From contig WBMW01004158.1 in NCBI GenBank assembly GCA_013396635.1, forward strand, positions 202,869 to 266,868: 64,000 bases of DNA. Direction: 5' to 3'. Every line of letters begins with the position of its first letter. The stretch's first letter is position 1. This DNA comes from Penelope pileata. Taxonomy: Eukaryota; Chordata; Aves; Galliformes; Cracidae. A program made the translations under genes and the position numbers. Below, piece by piece: positions 11,850-25,500 of this stretch. The notes below the pieces were generated by a model that worked only from the letters and a program-made list of their open reading frames with translations, was not told the DNA's origin and did no database searches.

Positions 11850-12330
11850 GTTCTCCTCCTAGTTAATTAAACTTGTTTTGAGGTTTATAACTTGCTTGGA
11901 GGTGGCTTATTGCCTCAGTCACTCCTTATCCTGCTGATGAAGGGCTATAACAGTATGCCTTCTCACTTAATTAGATGTGTGTTTGGGAACGTTAATTTGA
12001 ACCATTACTACTACTTGCCACAATAACAGAAAGGCAAATTAAGGAATTCATTAACAGTGGTTTAAGGATCTCTAATAAAGGAATAAATAACTGTACAGGT
12101 TCACTTCTTGCTGTTGTCTGCTCCCAGCGGGAGAACCTGAATCTAATGTTAATGAGATGCTCCCAGCATACTGGGAGAATACACGGGCATCAGAAATTAG
12201 TTGCTGTATGCTTTGAACATCCATCTGGGTTTTATTGCTAATTTAACGCTTTATTTGGAGTAATTAATGGAGTCTGTCCTTCCATTGGTAGATTCGATCT
12301 AATCTAAGATACGGTTTAATGTTAAATAGA
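11850..12330. promoter_or_regulatory. Candidate conserved enhancer, homeodomain-motif rich
   Basis: This segment has no repeats and carries clustered homeodomain-type sites: TTAATTAA at 11863-11870, TTAATTAG around 11967-11974 and TAATTAATGG at 12261-12270. It also carries two compact hairpins, CTCCC-AGC-GGGAG at 12121-12133 and CTCCCAG-CATA-CTGGGAG at 12160-12177. This texture is typical of deeply conserved non-coding elements in introns of axon-guidance genes. The call is inferred from composition and motifs only, because conservation cannot be judged from one sequence. Confidence 0.25.
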
Positions 12331-12904
12331 AGGGAAATTATCATCTTCCCAAAAAAAGAGGGTCTTTCCCCCTCTAGTTGTTTCCCTTTTCTACTTTGTT
12401 AATAGATTCCTAAATAATTTTAAAAGCCAACACTTTGTCCTTCTTCTGCTCATGCCTTTCTCTGCTATGCAATTTTCTCATCCTGTGCAGCAGATCTATT
12501 GATGGCTTGATTGCAAAGTAAGACTAGTCGATTCTCTAATATCACAAAAATTATTAATTTTCTTGAGCTGGTTTAATGTGTTGCCATTATATTTACTTTA
12601 ACTAACATGATGCATCATCAGAAGAGCTCTAGGTTTGACCCAGGGTAAGATGAAAAGAGATATGGCAGGGGTAAATGAAACATTTTTGGCAGAGAGCATT
12701 GTTATTTCATTGCAAAACATCTTTAGAAGTAATATCAAAAGAGAACTGTTCTGAAGATATCTGTCTTTATTTAGTTGAAGTCATTGGCTTAATGTGCATA
12801 CACTTGATCTGTGCTAGTTGTAGTACAGTGCACAGCAGTGCAGTGTCGTACAGATCTTGCTGCAAAACGTGACAACTTGTGCCTTCTTCTGCTTCCCAGT
12901 TAGG

Positions 12905-13418
12905 CTATATTTTCATGTCATTTACCTGCTCCTTTCTTCTGCAACAGACATCAATCCAACCATACCGTTTCAGTCCCACCTTGCCAACAGACGGGTTGTG
13001 CTTGCTGAACTTGCCTAATTCTGTGTACTTTTGCAGCACTGGAGTGAAGGGCAGGGAGCTGCTGCCTAAGAATCTGATACCATGATGTAGAACAGCAGTA
13101 AGGTCTGTGCAGGATTCTTCCCCACCTCTGAAATGATGGCATCTTACGTAAGTTACTGCAGCTCTTGTGGAAACACTAGAGTAGTGGCACTCATCTTGCA
13201 ACAGGGATGCTCAGATGCTGGGCATGTATGTGGGGCTCAGTACGTACATCAAAAGTGCATACTAGATATATGACCTTCACCACACTAGGTGTGGTGGGAG
13301 CAGGATTACGTTTCATACAGAGATGTGTTGACATGTATTTACATTGGTATGCATTATGTTTCTGAATTGCCCAAGCACAGCAAGCTTCCATTGAGAGGAA
13401 GGGCTTTGCTGGAAACAA
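12905..13418 (-). other. Unrecognised coding-like segment on the minus strand, frameshifted
   Basis: Two adjoining minus-strand frames (13418-13191 and 13201-12905) overlap by a few bases in different frames. If one frameshift near 13195 is allowed, they make about 170 continuous codons. The second part contains KYTELGKFSKHNPSVGKVG and further on GWIDVCCRRKEQ. The basic, Gly/Tyr-containing texture is not low complexity. I do not recognise a family. A decayed transposon or retroviral open frame, or a processed pseudogene, are the obvious possibilities, but chance is not excluded. Confidence 0.2.
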
Positions 13419-15020
13419 ATTGCTCTACTGGAAGACTATAGCATGACCGCAGGAGGGAAATTCAAGGCTTACTTGGAAAATGTGGATGATCAAGCTTACT
13501 ATCTCCTTCTTTAAGTACTTTAGCATTGACAAGGTTACTTATGTCTTTTATTGGTCATGTTGTTGCAGTTCCTTTTCATAACCAAATAAAACAAAAAAAC
13601 CCCAACCTCTGAACAGCTTAAACTCTTTAGCTTCTCCCCTCCAAAATGTGCTCAAGCAAATGGTATTTGACAGAGCTGATTACTGTGGGAAAGGAAGGTG
13701 CAAAAGGTATGAGATATCTAAAATGTCTATGTTTATCTAAGCTTGTTGCCATTACTTTTTTTTGGAGGAGATAAAACAACAAAATTTAAATTCATCTTTG
13801 AGATATTAAACAATCAAATAGTAAAAGACCGCAGAAAACTTTTATGACTGTTTATTTGGTAGGGTACTACATAGTGTATGTCACATCTGCAAAAAAATAA
13901 AAACTAGGGTGGCGTATGCTTTGAGATGTGTGTTGCAACATAAAAGAGTATTAAAGATTTGGTCAGCTACCATTATGAAATACAGAGTTAATGTTTTAGC
14001 TAAGGTGGTATATCAAGTGAAAATGGAAACCGACAGCAGCTTATTGAATAAATAGCTGACTAAGCTCACAAAGTTGTATGTACTTAAAGCATAATAATCA
14101 GAAAAGCCTCGATCTAAAGGCATCAGAGATGCACAGGTGATAAATACACTGTGATCAACTGGGGAATCCAGGCTCTGTGTGAAAAAAGCATGAGCTGACA
14201 GGGGAAGACAGTAACGTGTTTGAGATGGCCTGAGGGGACTTCTGAAGGAGAGTGAGCTCCAGAGCTGCAGGGTGCCTCTCTGCTTTTCCTAGATAAACAC
14301 TTGGCAAGAAATATCTAGAAGCAATGCTTGGCTGTTGTTGATTGTCTGTACAGAGTGCTGTGATCTGGGATCTCGAGTCACTGCTGAGGCTGTATGTGGA
14401 TCCACAGGGAGGTGCATACTGTAAGACTTGCTAATCCTGATGAGTAATAATCAGAGAAGTGTATCAGATTTGACAAGACCCTTGTTGACTGGATTAATTT
14501 AATTTATAATGCAATTTTTGCTAATTCATACCAGTAGCAGTTTTCTTATTCTATTTGCAAAGCCCATGTACCCACTGGTCTGCCTATGATAACTTGAGCC
14601 TTCCTTTGTCCTTCTGAATATTGATAAAACTTGAGTAGTCTTTCATTCTGTGTGATCTCCTGTAATTTTAGAAATTGTTAAAAAAGAACAATAAGAAGAC
14701 CAAAAATCACTTCATTATATTTTTTTAGGTTAATTTAGCATGACTTGCTAGTCTGAAAATGTTTATCTCTTTTGAATTTACAAATCTTTATCATTTATCA
14801 ATAGGCTTATTACTTCAGTATTCTCACGGGATATGAGACTTCTGTTTCCTGCAAAATCCAGACAAAAATTACTTATTGACTATTTTTCTTTTCATTATTG
14901 TAATTTGACCATTTTCATTTAATAGTTCAACTAAACTACTTGGATTAGGTTTCTTTTACTTCTAATATATCATCTTTAGCTCTTTCACATATTTTTTATA
15001 TAGTATCTTAATAAACCAAA

Positions 15021-15057
15021 TCAATTTTCTACATCATAAGTTTATGATGTAGATTGA
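15021..15057. repeat. Strong palindrome (hairpin-forming)
   Basis: Perfect 11-bp arms, CTACATCATAA (15029-15039) and TTATGATGTAG (15042-15052), are separated by only two bases. Outer TCAAT (15021-15025) and ATTGA (15053-15057) extend the symmetry after a 3-base bulge on one side. No flanking target duplication or transposon body is visible. Confidence 0.85.
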
Positions 15058-15400
15058 TTATCTACTTTCTTCTGATTGTTTTATTTCCAAATGCTGCTTT
15101 TATTACACTGCAGTACTGGAATTGGTTTTTACCCAAAGCTTTCCTTTCTCGATTATGGAACCATGACTTTTGCTTAATATTTAATTCTGAAGGAGCTTTA
15201 CTTTTCATTTTCAGTCTTAATATTTTTTCCTTCCAGTAAATTGTGCTAAATTTTATCCCTTCATGTGAAATAATTTCTTCAAACATGCACAAGAAAAAGT
15301 CTTTCACTGTTTTATTTCCATAAGATTTGGCCACATCTGTTTGGTCATGCCTTGAGTTTCTGATTTGAGCACTCAATTGCAGAGTAATCTGGGGGCTTGG

Positions 15401-15422
15401 TGTTTTGTTTTGTTTTGTTTTT
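15401..15422. repeat. TTTTG microsatellite
   Basis: About four TTTTG units are present and nothing else. Confidence 0.8.
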
Positions 15423-18400
15423 CTATCCTAATTTTTTTCAAAAACTGAGCCTACAGTACATTCTTTTAAGTGGTGTGTGCCACCTTAATGTTCTTCTAAT
15501 TCATCTGTGATTAATGCAACAGTATTTATGTGTTCAAGTTTTATGCCTTGCGATTTCAATTAGAAAAGATAAACAACCATTACTAACACTGTATACTTTT
15601 GATTCTGGATGGGTTTTCAGTTGGTTTTGACCTAGGCTTGTTAGAAACGTGCAGCCGATCCTTTTACCTCAAGTCATGCTGAATGTATTCACTACAATAA
15701 GTTGAAATACATGGTTTTATAGGAGAAGACTAGTGAGTGCTTTTTGTGGTGCTTCAATCAGTTCCTACTGATACCAGTGAAAGTATTTACCACTGAGTTT
15801 AAGCAGACTCATGATTAGTAACTAGTTTTACCTACTACAGAACAGCCCAGGAAGTTGTTCCGTACTGCAAGTGTAAAGCAAAGAGTTTATTGTCTGTTGA
15901 TGATCTGAGGGAATGTAGGATCTTGCTGTCTTGCAGTTGTGTTTTCTTCTCATTAGTGTCCATCTGCTTGCATATTTATGTAATGTATTTGCTTTCTTCA
16001 TTCATTAAACACAGAATGGAAACAAATTTACCAATTACAGTCAGTGTCAAATCAGTTTAATTCCAGCATGTAAAATCGTATTGCTCTTGCAATTTACACA
16101 AAATTACCGCCACGTTTGGACAAGAGACAGACCTGCATGCTAAGAGGTCTATAGATATGCTTCAGAAATGTACTTGGACATTTTTATTTCACAATCGTTG
16201 CTTTTGAAGCGTACATGCAGTAGAATAGAGCTAATCAGAGGTTGGAAAATAGATATCCAGGACCTAATCTCAACAACATATCTAAATAAGCATTTTGACC
16301 TATCTCATGAGAGGCTTAATGGCTCTGCATATATCATGAAAGTTGGCATTAACTATTCCTTTGGACTGACACATTTATTAGTACCGTATTTTCAGTATGT
16401 TTTTTACATATATTTGTTTATTTAGATTTTTCTCAAATATGTCCCTTTCTAATGAGTTCTTAGCTGTTGAACTATTGTATGTATAGAGCTCAATATAGAC
16501 ATGCTAGTTTTACTAAGGTGGAGGCGTTTTAGTAGGAACAATTCTGATTGCTGTCCAAGTGCTAATATGCTAATTGTCCTCGCTTTATTCACGTAGTACC
16601 ATTCACTCTACGCTATCCATTTGCCCAACTTGCCTTTATGTTACAATGTTTTAATACTTTTGCAATGTCTTCCACTTTGATTTTCTTCTTCTTCTATTTT
16701 TTTTTAATTTATTTTACTAAACTGAAAAATTGTAATTCATTATTGGCAGCCACAGGAAGTTAAAAAATCTAAAAATGTACAGTAATTAGCTTTGGCTGTT
16801 GGCTCATTTGCATAAACATAGACATTTTATTCTTCCTAACACTTACCAGATCAGTATTTCTGATTTCACTGGATATGTTACTGGAGAGAAGCATTGTGCT
16901 CTACTTCATAGGTTATAAGTGTCATTTTCTTAGGAGAAAAAAAAGCCAACATCTTTCAGCCTTTCTTCAGGACAACATTCCTTTTATGTCTTTTAATTTT
17001 TTGCAATTTGGGACAGTAGCTTACTTTTTAATTAGTTGAAATGATGTCTTATTGAAACACTATAGAAAATCAACAGCAATAATACGGTATTCCTTAGTCA
17101 TAGTTCTATGATGTCGCATTGGTGATGAAGATTCAATAGCTATGTCAAGATGAAGTACCCACAGGGACTGACATGACACTATGTGAAGTACTGACCTGAA
17201 AAACAGAAGTGTGAGATGAGACTCTGCTCATATATTCTGGAACAGAGGCTGCATTTTATTTGTAGAGTGAAATGTGACTCTGATACCACTGAACTAAGAA
17301 AACAATTTATACCTGCTGTGGAAGCAGTTCAGCTTCTCTGGAAGAAAAAAAAGTTGTTCTGCTCCTGTAAATGAAGGAAAGATTTGCAATGGTAGTGGAG
17401 TTACAGGTTTCTTAGCTTTGATATCTAGAGTGAAAGAAGCACAATCAATGATGGTTGATGGAAACGATTCTACATATGCAATGAGATAAGAATCCGTCTC
17501 AGTACATGTATGCTCCTTGTTGACTATTTCTGAGCAAGATAAAAATATGAAAATACTTTTTGTCATTACAGAGATAGTACAGATATGTTTGAAAGACTGC
17601 CTGCATCATCTCCTGACTTTCCATGAAAGTCTTTAAAGTTAATTTGCACTTGAGGATGAAGCTTTGTGTAAACATTATACCATTTTCTTTGTCCGTTTCA
17701 GATCTCTTTATGACTGAAGTACTGTAGTGATTTTTTTTCTTTTTTTGGATGGGGGGAGGGATATTTTCCCTCATTTCCTGTACAAACACAATTTAAGAAG
17801 ACCATATATGTACCAAAGTCAATACATAAATATGCATGCACACCACAGTCCTCAAATAAAGCTGGCTATGATAGTGGCTGTGTTTCTGTGCCTGATTTGA
17901 CAAAGAACGTTTTTCATTGTTTAGACACAGGCTGGTCTTTCTAAGGCTCATATAAAATGTTTATTAGAGATGTAAAATACAGGTCCTGACCATCTGTGTC
18001 CATTAGAAATATCTCATGTCTGTTTGGAAAGAATTAGAATCGTTATGACCAAAAATGGGTCCAAATTTCAATTTGGATTATCTAACAGTTGCAGAGAGTA
18101 ATATTACAGATAATTTGCAATTATTGCAGATGTTTAAATTTAAACTTTAAATTTAATCCTCTATTTATTGTCTATTTTTAGTTACATTGTTCAAATGAAT
18201 TTGTTGAAACCTGTTAATCTTACGCATTTGTTGTGAATAAATGAAAATTAGTCATGTTTATAATTTCTTCTTTCAAAAATTTCTGCCTTTTAAATTTTCT
18301 TTGTGAAACAATCACTCTGTAGTGACCTTGGAAAAGGCAGAATGGCTCTAAATAAGGTCAAAACATAGAAAAAAGCATAATGAAAAGAAGAACTATGGGT

Positions 18401-19486
18401 GTGAGAATTGAGTAAGAAAGAAAGGGTGGGAAAAAAAGGTTGTCAGCAAGAAAGTAGAATCAGAGGATGGAAGAGCTCTGTTGTAGACATACCACAAAAG
18501 AGAATCCGCACTACAGATAACGACCTGCTGAAGTCAGTTCAAAGATGATGCATTATTTGTTCATTTTTATGAGAATTGTGGCTTGATATTATGGGCGCTA
18601 CCAACAGAGCTTCTTTATGAGAAAGGATGTAACAATACATGCTGAAGCAAGTGTTTGGTCAGAGGGACACGCTAATCTTTTTGAGTAACCTAACCCATCA
18701 TGTCCACGGGTTTAACTACAGTGCCTTTGTGTCACCTCTTGTTCTTGATTCGCCTCAGCTTCTCCTGTGTTCCATGGGAGTAGGGATACTGCAGTAGAGC
18801 AAAAGTGGGGTAAGAATTATTTTGGCAGTAAAAAAAATATGGATTTTTGTTAAACATACTTTGTTCATCTGCAGCTCTGATGTAAGTTAAAAATAAAACA
18901 AAACAAAACCACACTAAAACAGACAAACAGACAGAACAACTTCAGGTTTCAAAGAAGTTAGGCCGGGTAATGACAAGACTTCACTCAGAATTATGAAAAC
19001 TCTGGCTTATACAAAGACTTTGTTGTGATGGGATCTTTGGCTTTAAAGTTTACATGTCTGTGACTGAGCTAATTGTTCAAGCTAACTGTGAAGAGAAACA
19101 GATAGCTTTAACCTACGTGCCATCTTGTTCTTATTTAGACATCTAGCACTGGTAATGAGAATATGCCAAAGAACTGAGTATTTAATCTGAATGATTCTAA
19201 TGGAAGAGGGGAGTGTGGTTCAGAAGTACATATATGCAGTGTAAATATCTACTTTATTCATATACAGTCTTCAAGCTGAAAATCAGTTTTGGAATTCATC
19301 TTCATCTTTAGCCGAAGGGCAGTGTTTCGGTGACAGTCACTCAAAGAATTGAGAGTCCTGAGTCCCAGTCACATTTTTCTTTTTTCTTTTATACTCATTA
19401 ATTATACCTTTGTTTAAATGCTAGTAACAATTTAATTAATTTTTATCTACTACATTTTTTCTTTCTTTTCTTTTCTTGAACCCTAG

Positions 19487-19532
19487 AAACTACCTCTTCA
19501 GGCTGCGACTTGAGGATCTCTCTCTAATACAG
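19487..19532 (+). CDS. SEMA5A: SEMA5A internal coding exon, 46 bp (first sema propeller strand)
   Basis: The exon completes the Arg codon begun at 6423-6424 and adds 15 codons, NYLFRLRLEDLSLIQ. With the previous exon this gives the classic semaphorin motif GARNYLFRL, the first beta-strand of the propeller, which mammalian SEMA5A shares with only small changes. The acceptor is a long pyrimidine run ending CCCTAG at 19486, and the donor is CAG|GTATGT. The exon ends on a codon boundary. At 46 bp it is unusually short. Skipping it would shift the frame, so it should be constitutively included. Confidence 0.95.
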
Positions 19533-22500
19533 GTATGTTAAATATTTGTTTTCTTAGTTCCTTTGCATTGTATAGGTTAGGCAGGTGTTTTAAAGCAGAT
19601 AATCAAGATATATTCATAAGCTTTATAGCCACAGATAAGTATGCAGCTGTATTTGTCCTCTTTGCTGTATTATATAAGTCATTATCCATTTTAATTCCAG
19701 ATTAATCTTTGTCCCAGGCCGTACAGACCTGATGTTGTTTTACTCTCTGCTGGGATTTTTGTAAGAGTGGATCTATGCAAAACAGAGGCTGGGAAATAGG
19801 ATCATGTTCTCACGGAAAAATATTTTGACTTCACATTGTACATTTTGTTAAAGCTTCTGTCTTCAGAATGTATTATTATCAGAGGAAATAAGTTTTTTTA
19901 AATAATGATAAATTAAAAAGTTATTTCATACTGAAGAAAAATTAGGCAAATTAAATAGCAGATTTTCAGTGAAGAAATATGTGAACACAGGTGTCAGAAT
20001 CATAAAAGGCAGCTATCTGCTGTTTAAAACTTGTTAGAGCTAGGAACTTGAAACTAAAAGCTGTTTTAGAGATGGTTAATTGTCGTAGGCAAGTGAGAAT
20101 CCCTGATCAATTTATTTCTTCATATGACTTCCACGCTGAATTTATCACATACCTGCAGTCTCATCTTCACTCAGTCTTCTGAGTGGTGTTCCTTACTTAT
20201 GTTTAGTTGGCTTTCTCTTTCATTGTTTTTAACCTCGCTTTCCTCTTTTAGGGTAAGTATCAATTGGCTGAGGTCACTGAAAAGGGAGCAATCTGTAGAT
20301 AGCAGAATTTTATAACTGTACTGGCTCAAACCGTCACCCCCATGGATCAGCAAAAATATTACGTTAGGACAGAAATCCTCATATTGATTTTATGGTAGGT
20401 TACTAGGCTTTGGTCTTATGAATGTGCAGAAGCCTTTAAAGAAACATTTCTCTCAAATTAACTTTTGGTAGAATTTCATATTCAGTCCTCACTGCTGTAA
20501 TACCATTGATTTGCCTTTGTATCTTCAAACATCTTCTCACAACCCTTTGATGAGATCGTATTTCTAAAAACCAAAGTATATAATTTTTTTTTTCTTACTA
20601 GCATATGTTTGCAACCCCTACTCCAAGCTTCCAAATTTTCTTCCTGATTTTGTACTCTTACCATTATGATTCCTCCATACTTGTCCTTCACAGATCTTCC
20701 CTTCCTTTTCTTCCCCTATGCTTTCCCTTTTTGTCCTGTTAGTGATCTCCAGGACTGACTGCCCTTCTTCAAAAGATGTGTTTCCTTGGATTCTTCCAAG
20801 CTGGTAAATGTGTCTGTTGTGGCAGCTGTAAGTCAGTGGTGAGATATTTGAAGCCTTTGTTTTGATGCAAATAGAGCAGGAGTAATGTGTGTTGTTCAGG
20901 ACTCACAAGCTCCTTGTGCAACATTCAGGTTGTCCTGTAATCCTACAGGGAAAGAATGAAGGTTGTCTCTAATCATGCAATCATAGAAGTAAGTTTGAGA
21001 GTGTTTTTGAGGGGTCGTCAGCAGATACCCCCAGATCAGCATCGTGATCCATCGTCGTCATCATCAGTGGGGATTACTTGTATGAACTCTTACAATTTCA
21101 AAAAAGGATTCCACAATTATTCTCAGTATTTTGGGGGAAGTTAAGATGCAGAGGCAATCTCTCAAATTCTCACACTAGAAAGTATGAAAGCTTTGTTAAT
21201 TAAAACAACCTTAACTTTTCTCGTGGAAGCTTAGAATTTAAATTTATCAGCTATGAATTTGAAACCCACCAAAATCCAAAACCATATTTCCCAAGTGATT
21301 TACTGAGGTATACATTTCTTATACTGCTAGGACAGTATAGAATCCTAGCTTGTGAACACAGTAACTTTCAGGTATTATAGGATAGCCTGAATAATAGCAT
21401 AAGTAAACCTCAATTTCTCAAACTTTAGGGCATAGGCAGTTTCTCAGTCACATTTGGCAAAAGAAATGTTTTAAAGTGAATTCTGAATCTTCTACATCTC
21501 TAGAGAATGGCTATAAGATTAGATGATATTTACTAAATTAATGGTACAAAATATGCAATATTTTGAAGCTCCAAATTTTTCAAACCTGAAATTCTGCTAT
21601 GGTTGAAAGAGCACAAATGAACACAAATGAAAAACTAAGTTTAAATGATATTTAAATCCTTGAATAACAGAATGATGGAATTTCACAGGAGAAATAAGGT
21701 GTACTGTGGTTTAGTTCATTAATACCTTATGTGCTAGCAAACATTTGTTTGATGAGTGGTGGGGCACTTTGACACATTATGAAGTGAAAGAGTTGTTCTT
21801 GCAGCATTTTTTCTTCACAAAGTGTTCATAATACATAAAAACTGAGTCTAATTTTTCTGTTTATGTTGCTTTGTTTATGTTGCATGAACCAGCCTTTGTA
21901 AAAATATGCAGATGTTTCCCAGGCTAGGAAGCTATATTTTTACATCTGGAAGAAAAGGTAAATGGTGAAGTGCTAGCTGTAAGATGTTTTCAGTGTAGAA
22001 TGATAACAATATGAAAGGGCTGGGAACAGAGCAACCTATACATATGTTCTTTAGTCATTTTAAAAAAAATTGCTCATGCTCTTCTTGTTATTGTGTGTGA
22101 AGGGGGAGGAAAATTGCGGACTGTTCCTCATGCACAGCAAATACTTCCAGCATGGAAGTGAGGATGTTTGTTACAATTTGGCGCCTTCTTTTCTTCAGTT
22201 TCCAATTAGACTTTTAAAACTTTTTTTTTTGGTTGTTTACATTGTTGCTTTGCTTTATTTTGATTCATCAGTTTAATCTTTCTTATAGCATGTTTCTATC
22301 AGAAAAGAAAGAATTCTTGTAACTTAATCTTGACCATTGATGCACTTCAGGTTTTTTGTATAAATAAGTTTTCCCCATCTGTCATGCTTAAGTAGCTGTT
22401 GGAATGTGTCATTTGGTTTGTCCACATGTTACTGTTGTGAAGATGTTCATGTTTATGTTGCATGTAACAAACTGGAATAGTAGGAATCAGTTATAGTAAA

Positions 22501-25500
22501 TACATCCGTTATACATATTTTTGAAAAGGAAGACATTATTAAAATAAGGTATTATTTTGTAATATTATCAGGTGTTGCAATATTATCAGATACAGCTATG
22601 TAATGGGAAAGCTTTCTAAAAATGAATGGAGTAGAATCATGACTCCTTGTTTATACACTTCAGGGGGAATAAAAAGCCAATATATATCCAATATATACAT
22701 ATGCTTTGTTTTTTTAGGTGTGTACCTGGAAAAAAGTTTTGAAATACAAGATAACCTTTTTAAAAAACAAAAATAGACATTTGAAATTGAAGTTCTCACA
22801 AAAGAAATGCAGAGCAGAGGTTCATTTATTGAAAGGTTTCTGTTTCCAGTACTTTAGTGAAAGTTAATCCCTTGTAAAAGTGAGAGTTTGGATGTTAACA
22901 GACTGCCTCAGACAGGATGTGTATCTAACATGAGATGGTGAGCCATCATTGCCCATTGTGGAAACATCAAAGATGTCATCTGACATGTCATGGTTCTGTG
23001 TTCTGTACTTTATAGGAAAAGCCTATTGTTTGAATAAGCAAGTTAAATAGCGTCTATAGCAATCCGGTATTTGATATGTCTCAGCAATTTTCTGTGTGTG
23101 GGAGAATAAAGAAGAATAAAAAGAGTGAAAGCCCTTTAAAGCTCTTGCTGGAGAAGCCTGAGTCAAATTGTTCAAAGCTGACTGTCAGAACAATGTGTGG
23201 ATGGTGATTATAGATTAGGAGAGAAGCCCTCATTGGGCTATGGTTGTAGAATGACAAATACGTTGTACTTCTCACTTCAGAACAGTAGTGAGTCCACATG
23301 GCCTTCTTTTTATTATCAAAGGCCTGATGGTTTTTATTTGAGTTTTGTTCTGTTATCACTCGCCTAAAGTAATAGCAGAAAATTGCCTAAAAACGTTGTC
23401 TAAGATGAAAGCTGAATTTTCTGAGAAGTCTTGTATATTTCTTAAAATACAAAAACAGAAATCCAAATAGTAGTCTTACAGTAAATAGATCTGAAAAAAA
23501 AATTTTTAAACTATGATATCTAGGCAGTATCAGGACTAATAGTGGGGCTTTGACAACACGTAGAAGATGACTGTAACAAATCTCTTTATTTTTCTTCCTT
23601 TTTTTTTTCTTTACATAGGGATTCTAAATTCAAAGATGTGTTTGTATCTCTTTCCCTGGCCCCTGAGTAGTTTGCTGATACATCTGTAAAGTTCATTTTA
23701 TGGATGAAGAAAAGATGTATGCTAATATAAGCTAATACATGCTGGCTTGTAACATTTTTTATAACAATTTTGACATCTTTATAAGCATGATTCCTGTAAA
23801 TGTCTTAACAACTTGATCTCACCTTTCTCACCTTAATCTTCTAGCTGTGAAGCCTATTCTCAGTTTGATATGCTCAGAGGTTTGAAAATCAGCCCATTCC
23901 ACCTGCTCCTGTAGATATATAACTCTCCTGAGATTTTATCTTCTTGTGGAGTCTGCACATTTTTCTGTTGAAGACACAGATACCTTTAAGTCCATTTTTA
24001 AACACAGTTTTTGTCCCCAGTTTGTTGCAAAAGAATCAACTTAAATTCTTCACGCAAGCTAAGAAGTTTGGAGATTCTTTTTCATGTTTTTTATTTAACT
24101 TTAAATATAGGAATATTAAGTTGATTTTATTTATCTATTTATTAAGTAACTGTTAATGAGACATTTAGGGAAGTAAGGGCAAGATGGGGTTTATGAATTG
24201 CCAAGAAGAGCAGCTGCTTTGGAGAAAGACGTTTACAAAAGGGAATTCTTGCTGTGTTTGTATGTTTCAAGTATGCCTGAAGTAATTCCCACAAGTGGTA
24301 ATTCAGTTTTAAGAGTCATTAATGACTAGATTGTAGGCTAAATGATGAATTGAATTGTAATATATGTTGAAAATGTACTTTATTTACATAGACTAAGCAG
24401 AGAGAATTTGACTTCAAGAATGAGGTTTTTACAGATAAATGCATAATTGTAACTTGAAAGACTTACAGTTTTTAATACAGAATATTTTTAACAATAGTTG
24501 ATATTTTTGTAAAGAAATCAAATATTTATGCCAGTTGTAGTGCCATTTGGAAAACAGCAATTGCTTCCATCATCCACCAAAACATTGCTTATGCTTAGGC
24601 TCTTCACGTGTGCATCTGAGGTATGTGAATTAAAAATGGACAACCACAGCAGGTAAGTTAGCATTACTTTTGATGCTGTTAAGACCTCTGAGAATTCTTC
24701 CTGGACATCTGGGAAGCAAAAAGAACAAGTAGAGCTCATAAAAATTATCCAAAAGAGACTCAGAGACTCAGGTGAGCAAGTTGCAGAGAGACCAAAAGAT
24801 GACAGAGCAGGTGTAAGCCTCTGCTGAGGATAAAAAAAAAAACAGGCAAACAAACAAAAAACAAAGAAACAAAATTTCTTTTAAAACTGTACATCTGCAT
24901 ATCACAACACCACTTCTGTACGATACTTTGTGTTCTTGTTGATACCTTTCTCATGGTATCAACTGTTGGATTTTATCATACTGCAAGTCTGCAGATAATT
25001 AAGTTTGACAATTGGGGATTTAAAGAAGAGTTGAGAAGTCTTTGTGAGTCTTGATCTAGTCCTTTGTAGCAGATAGAAATGGACTTGGTGACTGGTCTTA
25101 GGGCTGTTCCATCTCTTTTTCTGTGTTATCGTTAGTATTTTCAGTGTATTGTTTCCTGCTCACGGGGCAGCAGTTTTCTGACTAAACTTACAACCTAATG
25201 GAAGCCATATAGGAATTTAGCTATCAGTGCACAATTTCATGTGTCTAATCTGTAAACCAATGACCTCTTCTACATGTAGTTGCAAAGGGCTTCCTCAAAC
25301 TAGATGAGATATGTTAGATCAAACAAATTCTGCTATCCTCTCAGTACTGTAGGAAAATCAACTATCAGTAGGCGTTTCTTCATTTCCCTTGGGGAAAAAA
25401 AAACCTACTAAAATAGCTATTGTCATAGATACACATACATATTAATATGGAAGATGGCTACTTTTCTAAATCTCTCTTTGGCTGCATTTGGCCCTATTCT

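Larger units (their letters stand above)
6425..19486 (+). other. SEMA5A: SEMA5A intron, 13,062 bp
   Basis: This GT-AG intron runs between the 100-bp and 46-bp exons and interrupts an Arg codon after its second base. It contains an 18-bp tandem duplication (7115-7150), a possible orphan terminal exon (8033-8228), a 12-bp tandem duplication near 9281-9303, a long interrupted poly-T (11410-11502), a candidate conserved regulatory segment (11850-12330), an unrecognised minus-strand coding-like segment (12905-13418), a palindrome (15021-15057) and a TTTTG run (15401-15422). I recognised no transposon here. The 15.5-19.4 kb part is plain AT-rich intron in which I see nothing specific. Confidence 0.9.

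Noticed and set aside
16806..20872. Octamer (POU) motifs ATTTGCAT at 16806 and ATGCAAAT at 20865
   Set aside because: A few such 8-mers are expected by chance in this much AT-rich sequence, and they are not clustered.
20970..21050. CAATCATAGAAG resembling an inverted CR1 tail
   Set aside because: The following bases do not continue into CR1 sequence.
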